A stretch of DNA of 64,000 nucleotides. It comes from Candidatus Obscuribacter phosphatis. Lineage in GTDB: Bacteria > Cyanobacteriota > Vampirovibrionia > Obscuribacterales > Obscuribacteraceae. The stretch lies in NCBI GenBank assembly GCA_001899315.1, contig MOYA01000001.1, positions 1,774,599 through 1,838,598 on the forward strand. Direction: 5' to 3'. The position numbers and the translations under genes were made by a program. Shown piece by piece: positions 1 to 8,825 of this stretch (within the stretch, counting starts at the first letter, position 1; every line of letters starts with the position of its first letter). The notes below the pieces were generated by a model that saw only the letters and a list, made by a program, of their open reading frames with translations, was not told the origin of the DNA and made no database searches.

Positions 1-1
1 G

Positions 2-223
2 ACCGCGCTCTTTGCTCAACCTAAGAAAACAGTCGCCAACGAGCCTGTGCTCACCGCACTTGAGCCGCCGCCTCTGCCTGGGCTTCCCGATATCACCCCA
101 GGACCTTCGCCAATGCCAATGAACGGCTCGGCACCATTTGCGGTGAATGTGCCCCCACCCTTGCACGAGATCGAAATTTGGTCTGGCAATAAGAAAGATG
201 TGCTGCAAGTAGCGAAGCAGTAA
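2..223 (+). CDS. C-terminal end of an unidentified protein (5' end outside window)
   Basis: The reading frame is open from the first base and ends at TAA 221-223, giving about 73 residues. The segment is rich in Pro (PPPLPGLP, PGPSPMPMN) and ends with IEIWSGNKKDVLQVAKQ. That ending resembles the short charged tail of CpaB/RcpC Tad-pilus proteins, which would suit the Tad-type genes elsewhere in the window, but it is too short to assign. A hairpin 40 bases downstream suggests it is the last gene of its transcript. The function is unknown. Confidence 0.55.
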   Translation, partial: TALFAQPKKTVANEPVLTALEPPPLPGLPDITPGPSPMPMNGSAPFAVNVPPPLHEIEIWSGNKKDVLQVAKQ

Positions 224-263
224 CAACAGAAAATCCCAAAATACATGAATACATAACTACAGA

Positions 264-295
264 GAAGTGAAGGCTAGCTTTCACTTCTTTGTCTT
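264..295 (+). terminator. Probable rho-independent terminator after the partial gene
   Basis: An 8-bp perfect stem (GAAGTGAA at 264-271 with TTCACTTC at 280-287) closes an 8-base loop and is followed by the T-rich stretch TTTGTCTTATT. It lies between the end of the rightward partial gene and the end of a leftward gene, so it may serve both. Confidence 0.5.
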
Positions 296-314
296 ATTCA
301 CTTATTAGTCTCAC

Positions 315-1091
315 TTATTTATTAGTCTCTTCAGGTAGGCTTTGCTCAACCGACTCTTTGTCTTTCTCTTCTTTATAGCCCGCCGGCGGATTAACCTTAT
401 GGGTGCCCTGACAGTTCTTGGGATTTTTCAGCTTAAAGACATATGTAGTGTGAAACCACATATGCATGCGATCGTTTTCCAGAAGCGAAGCATCACTCAA
501 TAAAAACGAGGCAGGCACAAGCACTTTGGTGGACATAGTGACTGTGATCTTGCGCAGCTTCGGAGTAATCATATCTTCCAAGCCAGTCAGGCATGGCTTT
601 TCGATGAACAAACCGGGATTGGCGCAACCATCAAGATAATGCCAGGCGGCATATTGCACATTGCGTGTATCTTTACCGTCCATGGCTGCTTTTCCAGCCA
701 GATAGGCGGCTGTCTTGCAACAGCGCTTATTGTAATCTTTAGCAAGGCCAAGCACCGCCACATTCATGGCAATGATCGAGAGCAAGGCCAGGAACAAAGT
801 ACCAAAGCCAAGTTCAAGAATATCTTCTTTCTTCTTTTTGACTTTCTTTGTCTGACCCACTGGCTTCTCAGCGCTGGAGGCGCCATTAGCTTTCACTAGG
901 TCAGATGACTCTGAGGACAGAGTTTCGCCGCTATCTTGTTTCTCTGGAGTTTCAGATTTAGATTCAGACTTAGATTCTGGTTGAGATTCTGGACCCGAGT
1001 CTAGGCCTGATTCAGCCTGGCTTGCTTCATCATTCTCTGTTTTGTCTGCGTCGTCGCTAGCTAATTCTGACAAGGCATGCCCTTTTCTCAA
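315..1091 (-). CDS. One-TM membrane protein with TadE/TadG-like anchor and acidic N-terminal tail
   Basis: About 258 residues. Residues 10-75 are low-complexity Ser/Glu/Asp, residues 82-90 a Lys cluster, and 95-117 a membrane helix followed by NKRCCKTAAYLAGKAA. The helix and the Cys/Ala segment after it match in pattern the anchor of the collagen-like pseudopilin at 25985 (L-G start, ALNIAVL / AMNVAVL, then R-x-C-K and AG-x-x-A). The C-terminal 140 residues have no recognised domain. It follows hpt directly: the hpt TAA is followed without a gap, in the same frame, by TTG. An internal TTG at 1071-1073 preceded by AAAAGGG is an alternative start. No start has a convincing upstream ATG. Role unknown; probably an envelope protein. 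Confidence 0.6.
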   Translation of the reverse strand: MRKGHALSELASDDADKTENDEASQAESGLDSGPESQPESKSESKSETPEKQDSGETLSSESSDLVKANGASSAEKPVGQTKKVKKKKEDILELGFGTLFLALLSIIAMNVAVLGLAKDYNKRCCKTAAYLAGKAAMDGKDTRNVQYAAWHYLDGCANPGLFIEKPCLTGLEDMITPKLRKITVTMSTKVLVPASFLLSDASLLENDRMHMWFHTTYVFKLKNPKNCQGTHKVNPPAGYKEEKDKESVEQSLPEETNK

Positions 1092-1643
1092 TTAAGAAGA
1101 CAGTTTTAACTCACCGAGGAAAGGCAACTCTCTGAATTTCTCAGCATAATCGAGACCATAACCGACCACAAAGAGATCTTCGATTGTAAAACCGACATAG
1201 TCGGCTTCTATCGGCACCACTCTTCTAGAGGGTTTATCTAGAAAGACAGCCATTTTTAGAGTAGCTGGATTGAACTGATCTTTGAGATAGTCCATAAAGA
1301 AACGAGCAGTTCTGCCGCTATCGATGATATCTTCCACCACCAAAATATGTCGGCGCGAAATATTGGGCAGCTCTAAATAGGGAGTCTGCACATGACCGGA
1401 ACTTTCGGTGGCGCTACCATAGCTTGCCAGTCTGACAAATTCGATTTGCAAGGGGTCTTCGGTCTTGATATGTCTGACTATATCGGCGAGGAAACAAAAA
1501 GCACCTTTCATCACCCCGATGATTACAGGATTCTCAAGCTTGCAAAGATCTTTACTGATCTCTGCGCCAAGCTCTTTGATTCTCTCTTGAATCTCTTCCT
1601 GAGAGTAAATGGTCTTGATGCTTTCTACTTGTGGTGTCGCCAT
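1092..1643 (-). CDS. hpt: Hypoxanthine phosphoribosyltransferase
   Basis: A 183-residue cytosolic enzyme that joins hypoxanthine or guanine to PRPP, giving IMP or GMP. The PRPP-binding loop VVEDIIDSGRTA is clear (family form VEDIIDTGxT), as is the early catalytic-loop region with LASYGSATESSG and the C-terminal VGYGLDYAEKFRELPFLG typical of this family. Length is normal. The ATG start at 1641-1643 has a GAGGGG ribosome-binding site. It lies downstream of guaD (about 80 bases), so the pair looks like purine salvage. The next gene continues in the same frame immediately after its stop codon. Confidence 0.93.
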   Translation of the reverse strand: MATPQVESIKTIYSQEEIQERIKELGAEISKDLCKLENPVIIGVMKGAFCFLADIVRHIKTEDPLQIEFVRLASYGSATESSGHVQTPYLELPNISRRHILVVEDIIDSGRTARFFMDYLKDQFNPATLKMAVFLDKPSRRVVPIEADYVGFTIEDLFVVGYGLDYAEKFRELPFLGELKLSS

Positions 1644-1722
1644 AACTGCCCCTCTTGAATGGATGTATATTAGCAGGTGAACAGAAGAAGGTAATTAACG
1701 GGCCAGCTTGAGTTTAGACTAA

Positions 1723-3075
1723 TTATTTTGACTTCACGCATGCTCTAGACTTATCAAATAACAGGCGTCCTCTTACATAGGTCTGGTCTATCAGCCGATC
1801 ATCGCCCAAAAAGACCAAGCAAGAGAGTATCTCATCGGTGGGATGACTCATGATATTGTCCACAATACCGCTCTTGGCACGTGGGTCTACCACAATAAAG
1901 TCAGCTTCTTTACCGACTTCCAGCGAACCAACCTGCTCACCCATATAGAGTGCTCTGGCACCGCCCAAGGTTGCCCTATAAAAAAGTTCACGCGGCTCGA
2001 TCCAATAGTCGGGCTGAATAAAGTTAGCGTCTTTCATTACTTCGAAAAGTGACATATGTGGTCCGGCAGCCACATCAGAACCCAGACCAAAGAGACAACC
2101 GCATTCTCTGGCGCGTTTGTAATGAAAGACACCGCTCTTGAGAAAGAAATTTGAGCTGGGACAATGGGCCAAAGCCGAGCCGCTCTCTTTAACATGGGCA
2201 AAATCCCAATCATCAAGATGAATTGAATGGGCAAAAACACTGCGTTTTCCCGTCAAACCAAAGCGGCTGTACATATCTAGATAACTGCGGCTCTCAGGAA
2301 ACATAGAAGACACTGTTTGAATCTCTTCTCGTGCTTCGGAAAGATGTGTATGTAGATAAGTTCCAGGCAGACTATTCCAGAGTTCTCCGCAACCTTTAAG
2401 TAATTCTTTGGTGGAAGTAACGCCGAAGCGCGGCGTGAAAGCATATTGCAAAAGACCGTCTGCCGCCCCATGCCAACGCTTGGCCAAAGCCAGAGACTGC
2501 TCCAGAGACTTGTCAGTCTTTTCGGTAAGAGCCTCGGGTGAATGGAAATCCATCATCACCTTGCCCATAATCACCCGCGCTCCGGCCGCTTCAGCTTCTT
2601 CAAAGGCTATGCGGCAAGCATTCTCATGAATGGTCGTAAACACCACAGCAAGAGTGGTGCCATTGACCGCCAGTTCCTTAAAAAACCAACGGGCTATCTT
2701 GCGGGCATGCTCGTCTTCGGCAAAGCGAGCTTCAGCCGGAAAAATATATTGATTGAGCCAAGAAAGCAGGTGCTGACCGGACTTAGCAGTCTGGGTCACC
2801 TGGGGCAAATGCAAATGCATATCGACCAAGCCCGGCATGATTAGACGCTCGGAACAGTCAACTAAGACGGCAGTGCCTCCCGCCTTGTCAAGAAGCGCTT
2901 GAGCTTCCAAGGTTGAAGCCTCAAGTACAGCTACGATCTTGCCTTCCTCTACAGCTAAAATACCGTCTCTCAGATCTATAAAGTCATACTCTAAAGACTG
3001 TATAGCGGCCCCTTTCTTGCTCACAGGGCTTACAATATGGCCGCGATAGAGATAAGTTGTTTTTGCAGAACTCAT
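1723..3075 (-). CDS. guaD: Guanine deaminase (amidohydrolase family)
   Basis: Deaminates guanine to xanthine. The amidohydrolase metal ligands are visible: VDMHLHLPQ (the H-x-H pair), HTHLSEAREEI, FAHSIHLDD and LGSDVAAG (metal-binding Asp). The stretches HCPSSNFFLKSG, LYMGEQVGSLEVGKEADF and LGDDRLIDQTYVRG follow the guanine deaminase layout closely, better than that of chlorohydrolases or SsnA. I chose the ATG at 3073-3075; a TTG five codons upstream (3090) is possible. It is divergent from the GNAT gene and upstream of hpt on the same strand, consistent with guanine turnover. Confidence 0.88.
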   Translation of the reverse strand: MSSAKTTYLYRGHIVSPVSKKGAAIQSLEYDFIDLRDGILAVEEGKIVAVLEASTLEAQALLDKAGGTAVLVDCSERLIMPGLVDMHLHLPQVTQTAKSGQHLLSWLNQYIFPAEARFAEDEHARKIARWFFKELAVNGTTLAVVFTTIHENACRIAFEEAEAAGARVIMGKVMMDFHSPEALTEKTDKSLEQSLALAKRWHGAADGLLQYAFTPRFGVTSTKELLKGCGELWNSLPGTYLHTHLSEAREEIQTVSSMFPESRSYLDMYSRFGLTGKRSVFAHSIHLDDWDFAHVKESGSALAHCPSSNFFLKSGVFHYKRARECGCLFGLGSDVAAGPHMSLFEVMKDANFIQPDYWIEPRELFYRATLGGARALYMGEQVGSLEVGKEADFIVVDPRAKSGIVDNIMSHPTDEILSCLVFLGDDRLIDQTYVRGRLLFDKSRACVKSK

Positions 3076-3146
3076 GAGCAACTGCACCAAAATTCAAAAG
3101 CAGAGTCGGAACTGAGTATGATAGCTCATTTTGGTCGGATGAAAAA

Positions 3147-4136
3147 TTGACTAATTTAGTAAAGCTGGATTACCCCCAGAGCAGTCAGGTATTGAGACGC
3201 ACCCACAAAATCTGGTCGGGCGGTCTAAGCTATTTCGACTACCAGACTTATTTTGCCAACCAAAAGAACAGTACTTGGGGCCGCCATCTTGAGCTTTATG
3301 GACTTGTGGATGAAAACTCTAAAGTCTTGAGTTCGGCAAAGCTATATAGGTTGAAGGCGCGCTATAGGCAAAAGCCTCTTAGTTTGGCCGGCATCGGCGC
3401 TGTCTTTACGGCGCCGGAAGAGCGGGGCAAAGGCTATGCCACTAAGCTCATTTCATCTCTGGTCGGCGCAGTTGACCAATTTGATGGGGCACTGCTTTTT
3501 TCAGACATAGGTGCAGACTTTTACAACCGTTTGGGCTTTTCCCACATGGGTTCGGCGGCCTTTAACCTCACCCTCAAGTCGGGTCAAGCAGAAAACAAAA
3601 GTCTGGCTGCCGATATAGTACTGGAACCACTGAGCATGACCTCTTTGGACGAACTTGATCGCCACTACCGGCAGTGGCAAGCCAGGCAAATTTTCTCAAT
3701 TGAGAGAGAGCTGTCCTACTGGCAATACAAAGCCGATAAAGAGTTTTTTTTGCATCAAAGATCGCAACTTGGCTGGCCCCAGCTGCTCACCTTGAGGTTG
3801 CGAAACAAAGGAGGCTATGCCCTACTTGAATGCGGTGGAGCCACTCTTCGCATACTTGAAATCATCGATTGGCAAGATCCCCAAATATTTTTTGAGGCGA
3901 TCAAATGCCTGACATCTAAATTCAAAACTAAAAAGCTAAGAGGCTGGGAAAGTACCTTGAAAAGTCTTTACCCTGGTTTTCACCTCGGCTCCATATTTAG
4001 AGATTCTGAACTTTATTTTGAGGAACGCAGTTGGGGTCATCCAATGTTGGCGGCTAACTGCGCCCTTATGGAAGATTGTCTGAACGAAGTTTTTGATCTC
4101 AGCCCTTCACCATTCCTGGAACTGGATCATCTATAG
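3147..4136 (+). CDS. GNAT-family N-acetyltransferase
   Basis: A 329-residue protein whose N-terminal half holds a GNAT fold: LAGIGAVFTAPEERGKGYAT is the beta4 plus acetyl-CoA pyrophosphate loop (R/Q-x-x-G-x-G/A variant RGKGYA), followed by LLFSDIGADFYNRLGFS, the usual Y-x-x-x-G-F end. The C-terminal half (about residues 165-329) has no recognised domain. Start TTG at 3147 is preceded by CGGATGA; an ATG at 3139 leads to a stop after three codons. It ends 8 bases before the TPP-fold gene, so they are probably co-transcribed. Substrate unknown. Confidence 0.75.
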   Translation: MTNLVKLDYPQSSQVLRRTHKIWSGGLSYFDYQTYFANQKNSTWGRHLELYGLVDENSKVLSSAKLYRLKARYRQKPLSLAGIGAVFTAPEERGKGYATKLISSLVGAVDQFDGALLFSDIGADFYNRLGFSHMGSAAFNLTLKSGQAENKSLAADIVLEPLSMTSLDELDRHYRQWQARQIFSIERELSYWQYKADKEFFLHQRSQLGWPQLLTLRLRNKGGYALLECGGATLRILEIIDWQDPQIFFEAIKCLTSKFKTKKLRGWESTLKSLYPGFHLGSIFRDSELYFEERSWGHPMLAANCALMEDCLNEVFDLSPSPFLELDHL

Positions 4137-4144
4137 TAATAGGA

Positions 4145-5782
4145 ATGAATACTGCCACAAAACTGACCAGTCATCTCATCATCGAACAGCTTCTTTTGGA
4201 GGGGGCGAGCGCTCTTTTTCACGCACCACGCTCTAATCCTTCGGTGCTTGTGCAGATGGCTCAGGCCTCGCAGATGCTCAAATGCGGAAGGCTTCTTACC
4301 GAAAAGGCAGCGGCTTTCACCGCCATAGGCAATTTTCAGGCCACCGGCCGTCCACCTGTGCTTTTGCTCTCACCCGGACAAGGTCTGCTCAATGCCATGC
4401 CGGCAATCTTTGCCGCCAAACAGATACAAGCGCCGCTAGTACTTTTGGTTGAACAACAAAGCACCCAAATATTGAATGATGATCCGGTGCTCGCCCTCGA
4501 CAACCTGGCGCCTGTGGTCAAAATCTGCAAATGGTCGGCTGAGGCAAGATCAAGTGTGGAAGTAACCAGACTCTTGCGCCGAGCATTTACCGAAGCCCTG
4601 GCTCCGCCCAAAGGGCCGGTCTTGGTCTCTTTACCGGTCGATATTCTCTATCAGTTCGCCCAGGCTGAAGTTATCAACCCGCCCCATACCAGCCCACTGG
4701 GTCCGGCTGCCGACAACTTTCTCAAAAAAACGGCGCGCTCGCTATCAGGCGCTGCCAACCCCTGCATTATTGCCGGCAACGAAGTCAGCCAGTACCGCGC
4801 CCGCAAGGAAGTGGTGGTGCTGGCAGAAGTTCTTGGTTGCCCGGTCTATACGGAGCCGATGCCCACCGGTGTCAATTTCCCCAATAGACATCCTCAGTTT
4901 GGGGGAGTTTTGCATTTTGGTCTCAGTAGTGTCAGAGACAAACTGAAAGAACATGATCTGGTGCTTGCCCTGGGTATGCAGACCAGATTATCGGCTGAAG
5001 CCGACAAAATGTCTCTTTTCAACCCCAAGGCAGCCATTATTCAGGTCAATGTCGAACCCACTTTGTCGGGCAAGAGCCTGCCTTGTATAGCGGCGGCCAC
5101 AGCCGATATTGCTGAAACACTCACTAGGTTGCGGGCTGAAATTCAGCTAATTACCGACTCTAAAGTATTGTCGACAGCAAAGATTAGGGCTCAAGAAACT
5201 ATCCGCCTCATCTCTGAGGAGAGGCGTAAATTAGAAGAAGGCTTGATGTATCCTTCGGGGGATGACCCGATAAGCCCCTTCTGGTTGATGCGCACTTTAG
5301 ACGGCGTCAGACCAACAGAATCGGTGGTGGTCAGCGATGTGATCAGCGTTGAGTCAGATCCCTGCTCGGTGATGAGCTTGGAAACAAGTTCGAGCTATCT
5401 AGGCTCTAATGCTTGTATAGACGGCTATGCTCTACCAGCCGCTCTTGGAGCCCAGCTAGGCGTAAGAGAAATCCCAGTCATTTGTCTAACCAGCGACGAA
5501 TCGGCCCTGCATTCGATGGAAACAATCTGGTCGGCGGTCCATTATGGTCTGCCACTAAAAATCGTGATCTTTTCGGCAGGGGGTGCCGCCCGTCTTATGC
5601 ATCACGCCCACGATAATGCAACCATCTTTCCCTTTGGTTCTCCACCGGTGAGCTTCAAAACAATGGCTGAAGCCTTTTCGATGAAAGCCTTTACCGCCAA
5701 GAGTATGGCCGAGTTGGAGACAGCGGTGTCGCAGATGTTCGAAGCCGAGGGGCCAACCTTGCTCGATGTCAAGATAACGTAA
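4145..5782 (+). CDS. Thiamine-diphosphate enzyme-like protein (acetolactate synthase/benzoylformate decarboxylase family), degenerate
   Basis: 545 residues with the three-domain layout of the IlvB/MdlC family: N-terminal pyrimidine domain with the activating Glu (E53 in LLTEKAAAF), a central domain, and a C-terminal pyrophosphate domain. The C-terminal cofactor motif is unusual. Where the family has G-D-G followed about 26 residues later by N-N, this protein has TSDES (around residues 449-453) and then FSAGGAARL, so Gly and Asn ligands of Mg-ThDP are replaced while the Asp stays. WSAVHYGLPLKIVIF confirms the alignment. It may bind cofactor poorly or not be an enzyme. It starts 8 bases after the GNAT gene. 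Confidence 0.75.
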   Translation: MNTATKLTSHLIIEQLLLEGASALFHAPRSNPSVLVQMAQASQMLKCGRLLTEKAAAFTAIGNFQATGRPPVLLLSPGQGLLNAMPAIFAAKQIQAPLVLLVEQQSTQILNDDPVLALDNLAPVVKICKWSAEARSSVEVTRLLRRAFTEALAPPKGPVLVSLPVDILYQFAQAEVINPPHTSPLGPAADNFLKKTARSLSGAANPCIIAGNEVSQYRARKEVVVLAEVLGCPVYTEPMPTGVNFPNRHPQFGGVLHFGLSSVRDKLKEHDLVLALGMQTRLSAEADKMSLFNPKAAIIQVNVEPTLSGKSLPCIAAATADIAETLTRLRAEIQLITDSKVLSTAKIRAQETIRLISEERRKLEEGLMYPSGDDPISPFWLMRTLDGVRPTESVVVSDVISVESDPCSVMSLETSSSYLGSNACIDGYALPAALGAQLGVREIPVICLTSDESALHSMETIWSAVHYGLPLKIVIFSAGGAARLMHHAHDNATIFPFGSPPVSFKTMAEAFSMKAFTAKSMAELETAVSQMFEAEGPTLLDVKIT

Positions 5783-5851
5783 CCAAAAACACGCTCTTTA
5801 TTACTGAAATTCAAATTCATCTCAAAAAGCTTAGCGAAAGTGGTATTTACA

Positions 5852-5904
5852 GCCCTTTTGCTCTAATTTGGGGCTAAACTTTAGCAAAAGGGCGAAAAGC
5901 CCTT
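5852..5904 (+). promoter_or_regulatory. Leader with two mutually exclusive hairpins before the 2-oxoacid oxidoreductase genes
   Basis: An 11-bp perfect inverted repeat (GCCCTTTTGCT at 5852-5862, AGCAAAAGGGC at 5883-5893) encloses a 20-base loop. The last six bases of its right arm (AAGGGC, 5888-5893) can instead pair with GCCCTT at 5899-5904 across a GAAAA loop. The two structures compete for the same bases in the 164-base gap before the GTG at 5947. No T-run follows, so this is not a plain terminator; the structures may control translation or processing, or be a terminator remnant of the upstream gene. Confidence 0.4.
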
Positions 5905-5946
5905 GAGAAAGCTACGACTAACAAGACTACTAATAGGAAATGCACA

Positions 5947-7773
5947 GTGAAAACGTTAGCTGCAGACAGCAAAGAAAAACTGGAGAAAGGTCGAATCGTC
6001 AATGATTTTTCCATCCAGGTAGCAACAGTAAACGGCTCTGGAAGCCAATCTTCTAACAATGTGCTCATGCGCTCCATCTTCCAGATGGGCATCCCAGTGA
6101 GCGGCAAGAACCTTTTCCCCTCAAATATCGCCGGTCTGCCGACTTGGTTCACCATCAGAGTGAACAAGAACGGCTATATTGCCAGGAAGGAAGAGATTGA
6201 CATTCTGGTGGCGATGAATCCGCAAACCGCCATCGAAGACGTAAAGAGCCTAAGAAGCGGCGCAGTCTGCATAAGCCCGGTTGAACTGAAACTGGATGCA
6301 GTAAGAAGCGACGTCAAACATTATCAAGTGCCTTTCAGCGAACTGGCTGCCAAAGCCAGCGAGAACCTGAAGCTGCGCAAACTGCTCACCAACATGATCT
6401 ATGTCGGCGTAGTGGCTGAATTGCTCGACATCACTCATTCTGAAATAGAAAATGCCATCGCCAAACAGTTTGAAGGCAAAGCCAAGGCTGTAGATCTCAA
6501 CTTGAACGCTGTCAAACTAGGTAGAGAGTGGGCCAAAGAAAACCTAACCAAAGAAGACAATTTTGTTGTCGAGCCCATGGACAAAACCAAGGGCAAAATA
6601 ATCATCGACGGTAACGCAGCCGCAGCCCTTGGTTGTATGTTCGCCGGCGTGACAGTGGTGGCATGGTATCCGATTACACCATCTTCCAGTCTTTGCGAAC
6701 AGTTGATCGACTATTTGAAAGAGCACCGCATCGACAAAGAGACTGGCAAAGCCAGCTTTGCCGTAGTGCAAGCCGAAGACGAATTGGCCGCCATCGGTAT
6801 GACCCTGGGAGCCGGCTGGGCCGGAGCCAGATCGATGACTTCCACCAGCGGTCCTGGTATCTCACTCATGTCTGAATTCGCCGGCTACGGTTATTTCACC
6901 GAGATTCCCGCCGTTATCTTCGACGTGCAAAGGGTTGGTCCTTCAACCGGTATGCCCACCCGTACTTCTCAAGCCGATCTGACATCGACCTTCTTGCTCT
7001 CTCATGGCGACACCAAACACATAATTCTTCTGCCCGGCTCGGTGGCCGAATGTTATGAAATGGCCATGGAAGCATTCGAGCTAGCTGAGAAATTCCAGAC
7101 TCCTGTTTTTGTGCTCACCGATCTCGACCTGGGCATGAACAACTGGATGTCGGATCCTTTCGAATATCCAACTAAACCGATCAATCGCGGTAAAGTTCTC
7201 GATGCTGCCGCCTTAGAAAAGGCTGGTAAGTTCGAGCGTTACGCCGACATAGATGGCGACGGCATTCCGTACCGCACCTTGCCCGGCACCGACCATCCGC
7301 TGGCCGCCTATTTCACACGCGGCTCCGGTCACACCGAGAAAGCCACTTATACCGAGCGTCCTGAAGACTATGTCAACTTGATGAATCGTCTTGAGAAGAA
7401 GTTCAACACCGCCCGTCAATTCGTTCCGAAACCACAGGTAGTGACTGAAAAAGATGCCAAAGTCGGTATCATCGCCTTCGGCTCCAGCCATTTTGCTGTG
7501 GAAGAAGCCAGAGATGAGCTTAAGGAAGCCGGCATCAAGACCAGCTATCTAAGAGTGAAAGCTCTGCCTTTCACCGAAGAGCTGAAGAAATTTGTGGACA
7601 GTCATGAGCGCGTTTATGTCGTAGAACAAAACCGCGACGGACAGTTGCATGACCTGATTGCTCTAGAATTGCCCAGTCAGGCCACCAAGCTTCGTTCAAT
7701 CAAACACTACAACGGTCTGCCCCTCAACGCCAGATTCGTCACCGAAGCTGTATCAGGGGAGGAGAAAAAATAA
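5947..7773 (+). CDS. korA: 2-oxoacid:ferredoxin oxidoreductase, fused gamma-alpha subunit
   Basis: 608 residues. Oxidatively decarboxylates a 2-oxoacid, probably 2-oxoglutarate, to the acyl-CoA and reduces ferredoxin. Residues about 15-200 form the gamma domain (QVATVNGSGSQSSNNVLMRS, then GLPTWFTIRVNKNGYIAR). From about 215 comes the alpha pyrimidine-binding domain (AWYPITPSSSL, STSGPGISLMSEF), then the transketolase-C-like domain (VGIIAFGSSHFAVEEARDEL). The gamma-alpha fusion is the KorA arrangement. Start GTG with AGGAAA upstream. It overlaps the beta gene by one base (TAATG). No ferredoxin-type delta subunit is nearby. The oxoacid specificity is inferred from architecture, not from active-site residues. 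Confidence 0.88.
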   Translation: MKTLAADSKEKLEKGRIVNDFSIQVATVNGSGSQSSNNVLMRSIFQMGIPVSGKNLFPSNIAGLPTWFTIRVNKNGYIARKEEIDILVAMNPQTAIEDVKSLRSGAVCISPVELKLDAVRSDVKHYQVPFSELAAKASENLKLRKLLTNMIYVGVVAELLDITHSEIENAIAKQFEGKAKAVDLNLNAVKLGREWAKENLTKEDNFVVEPMDKTKGKIIIDGNAAAALGCMFAGVTVVAWYPITPSSSLCEQLIDYLKEHRIDKETGKASFAVVQAEDELAAIGMTLGAGWAGARSMTSTSGPGISLMSEFAGYGYFTEIPAVIFDVQRVGPSTGMPTRTSQADLTSTFLLSHGDTKHIILLPGSVAECYEMAMEAFELAEKFQTPVFVLTDLDLGMNNWMSDPFEYPTKPINRGKVLDAAALEKAGKFERYADIDGDGIPYRTLPGTDHPLAAYFTRGSGHTEKATYTERPEDYVNLMNRLEKKFNTARQFVPKPQVVTEKDAKVGIIAFGSSHFAVEEARDELKEAGIKTSYLRVKALPFTEELKKFVDSHERVYVVEQNRDGQLHDLIALELPSQATKLRSIKHYNGLPLNARFVTEAVSGEEKK

Positions 7774-8804
7774 TGACAGCAGCAGCACCCAAAACCAATC
7801 GAATTGGTTTGACCCTAGCCGATTACAAAGGATCTCCTTCGACACTTTGCGACGGTTGCGGTCACGATGCCATCACCAGCCAAATAATCAAATCGTTCTT
7901 TGAACTAGGCACCCAGCCGCACCAAGTGGCCAAGCTATCGGGTATCGGCTGTTCATCCAAGACTCCGGCTTATTTCTTAAACCGTGCCCATGGCTTCAAC
8001 GCCGTCCACGGTAGAATGCCGTCCATCGCCACCGGCGTCAGCATGGCCAATCACAATTTGACCATGATTGCCGTATCTGGCGACGGCGACACAGCCTCAA
8101 TCGGTCTTGGTCAATTCTGCCATTTGGTCAGACGCAATGTACCGATGATTTATATCGTCGAAAACAACGGTGTATACGGTCTCACCAAAGGTCAGTTCTC
8201 AGCCACCGCCGACCTAGGCTCTAAGCTCAAGTCTGGTGTCTTGAACGAACTTCCACCCATCGACCTATGCGGTCTAGCCATCGAACTGGGCTGCGGTTTT
8301 GTTGGTCGCTCCTTTGCCGGCGACCCTAAACAGCTCACCGCCCTGATCAAAGCTGCTGCTTCTCATAAAGGCACAGCCGTCATCGACGTCATCAGCCCCT
8401 GCGTCACCTTCAATAACCACGAAGGTTCAACCAAGAGCTATAAATATGCCAAAGAAATGGAAACCCCTCTGCATGAGCTGGGTTACATTCCTTTCTTTGA
8501 ACAAATAAACGTCGAGTATGAGCCGGGTTCAGTACAAGAAGTGGAAATGCATGACGGTTCTCGCATTACCCTCAAGAAAACCGATCATGACTATGATCCA
8601 ACCTGCGCAATCAACGCAATGAAAACGATCAAGCAAGCCCACAAAGATAAGCAGTTCCTTACTGGTCTGCTCTATATCGATGAAGAAAAGCCTGACTTCA
8701 CCTCGCTTCTACGCGTGGGAGAAGCTCCGCTTGCGACTTTGCCCGAGTCAGTAGTAAGACCCGGCAAAGACGTGCTCAAGCAAATCATGCAAGAACTTAT
8801 GTAA
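7773..8804 (+). CDS. korB: 2-oxoacid:ferredoxin oxidoreductase, beta subunit
   Basis: 343 residues; carries thiamine diphosphate and the proximal 4Fe-4S cluster and pairs with the gamma-alpha subunit just upstream. LCDGCGHDAI supplies two cluster Cys and LSGIGCSSK the third; SGDGDTASIGLGQ plus VENNGVYGLTKGQFS is an intact G-D-G...N-N thiamine-diphosphate motif, in contrast to the damaged one in the gene at 4145. CVTFNNHEGS carries the fourth Cys. A strong GGGGAGGAG ribosome-binding site precedes the ATG, which overlaps the preceding stop. A terminator follows. Confidence 0.9.
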   Translation: MTAAAPKTNRIGLTLADYKGSPSTLCDGCGHDAITSQIIKSFFELGTQPHQVAKLSGIGCSSKTPAYFLNRAHGFNAVHGRMPSIATGVSMANHNLTMIAVSGDGDTASIGLGQFCHLVRRNVPMIYIVENNGVYGLTKGQFSATADLGSKLKSGVLNELPPIDLCGLAIELGCGFVGRSFAGDPKQLTALIKAAASHKGTAVIDVISPCVTFNNHEGSTKSYKYAKEMETPLHELGYIPFFEQINVEYEPGSVQEVEMHDGSRITLKKTDHDYDPTCAINAMKTIKQAHKDKQFLTGLLYIDEEKPDFTSLLRVGEAPLATLPESVVRPGKDVLKQIMQELM

Positions 8805-8825
8805 GCTGAGCTTTTCTAAGAATTT

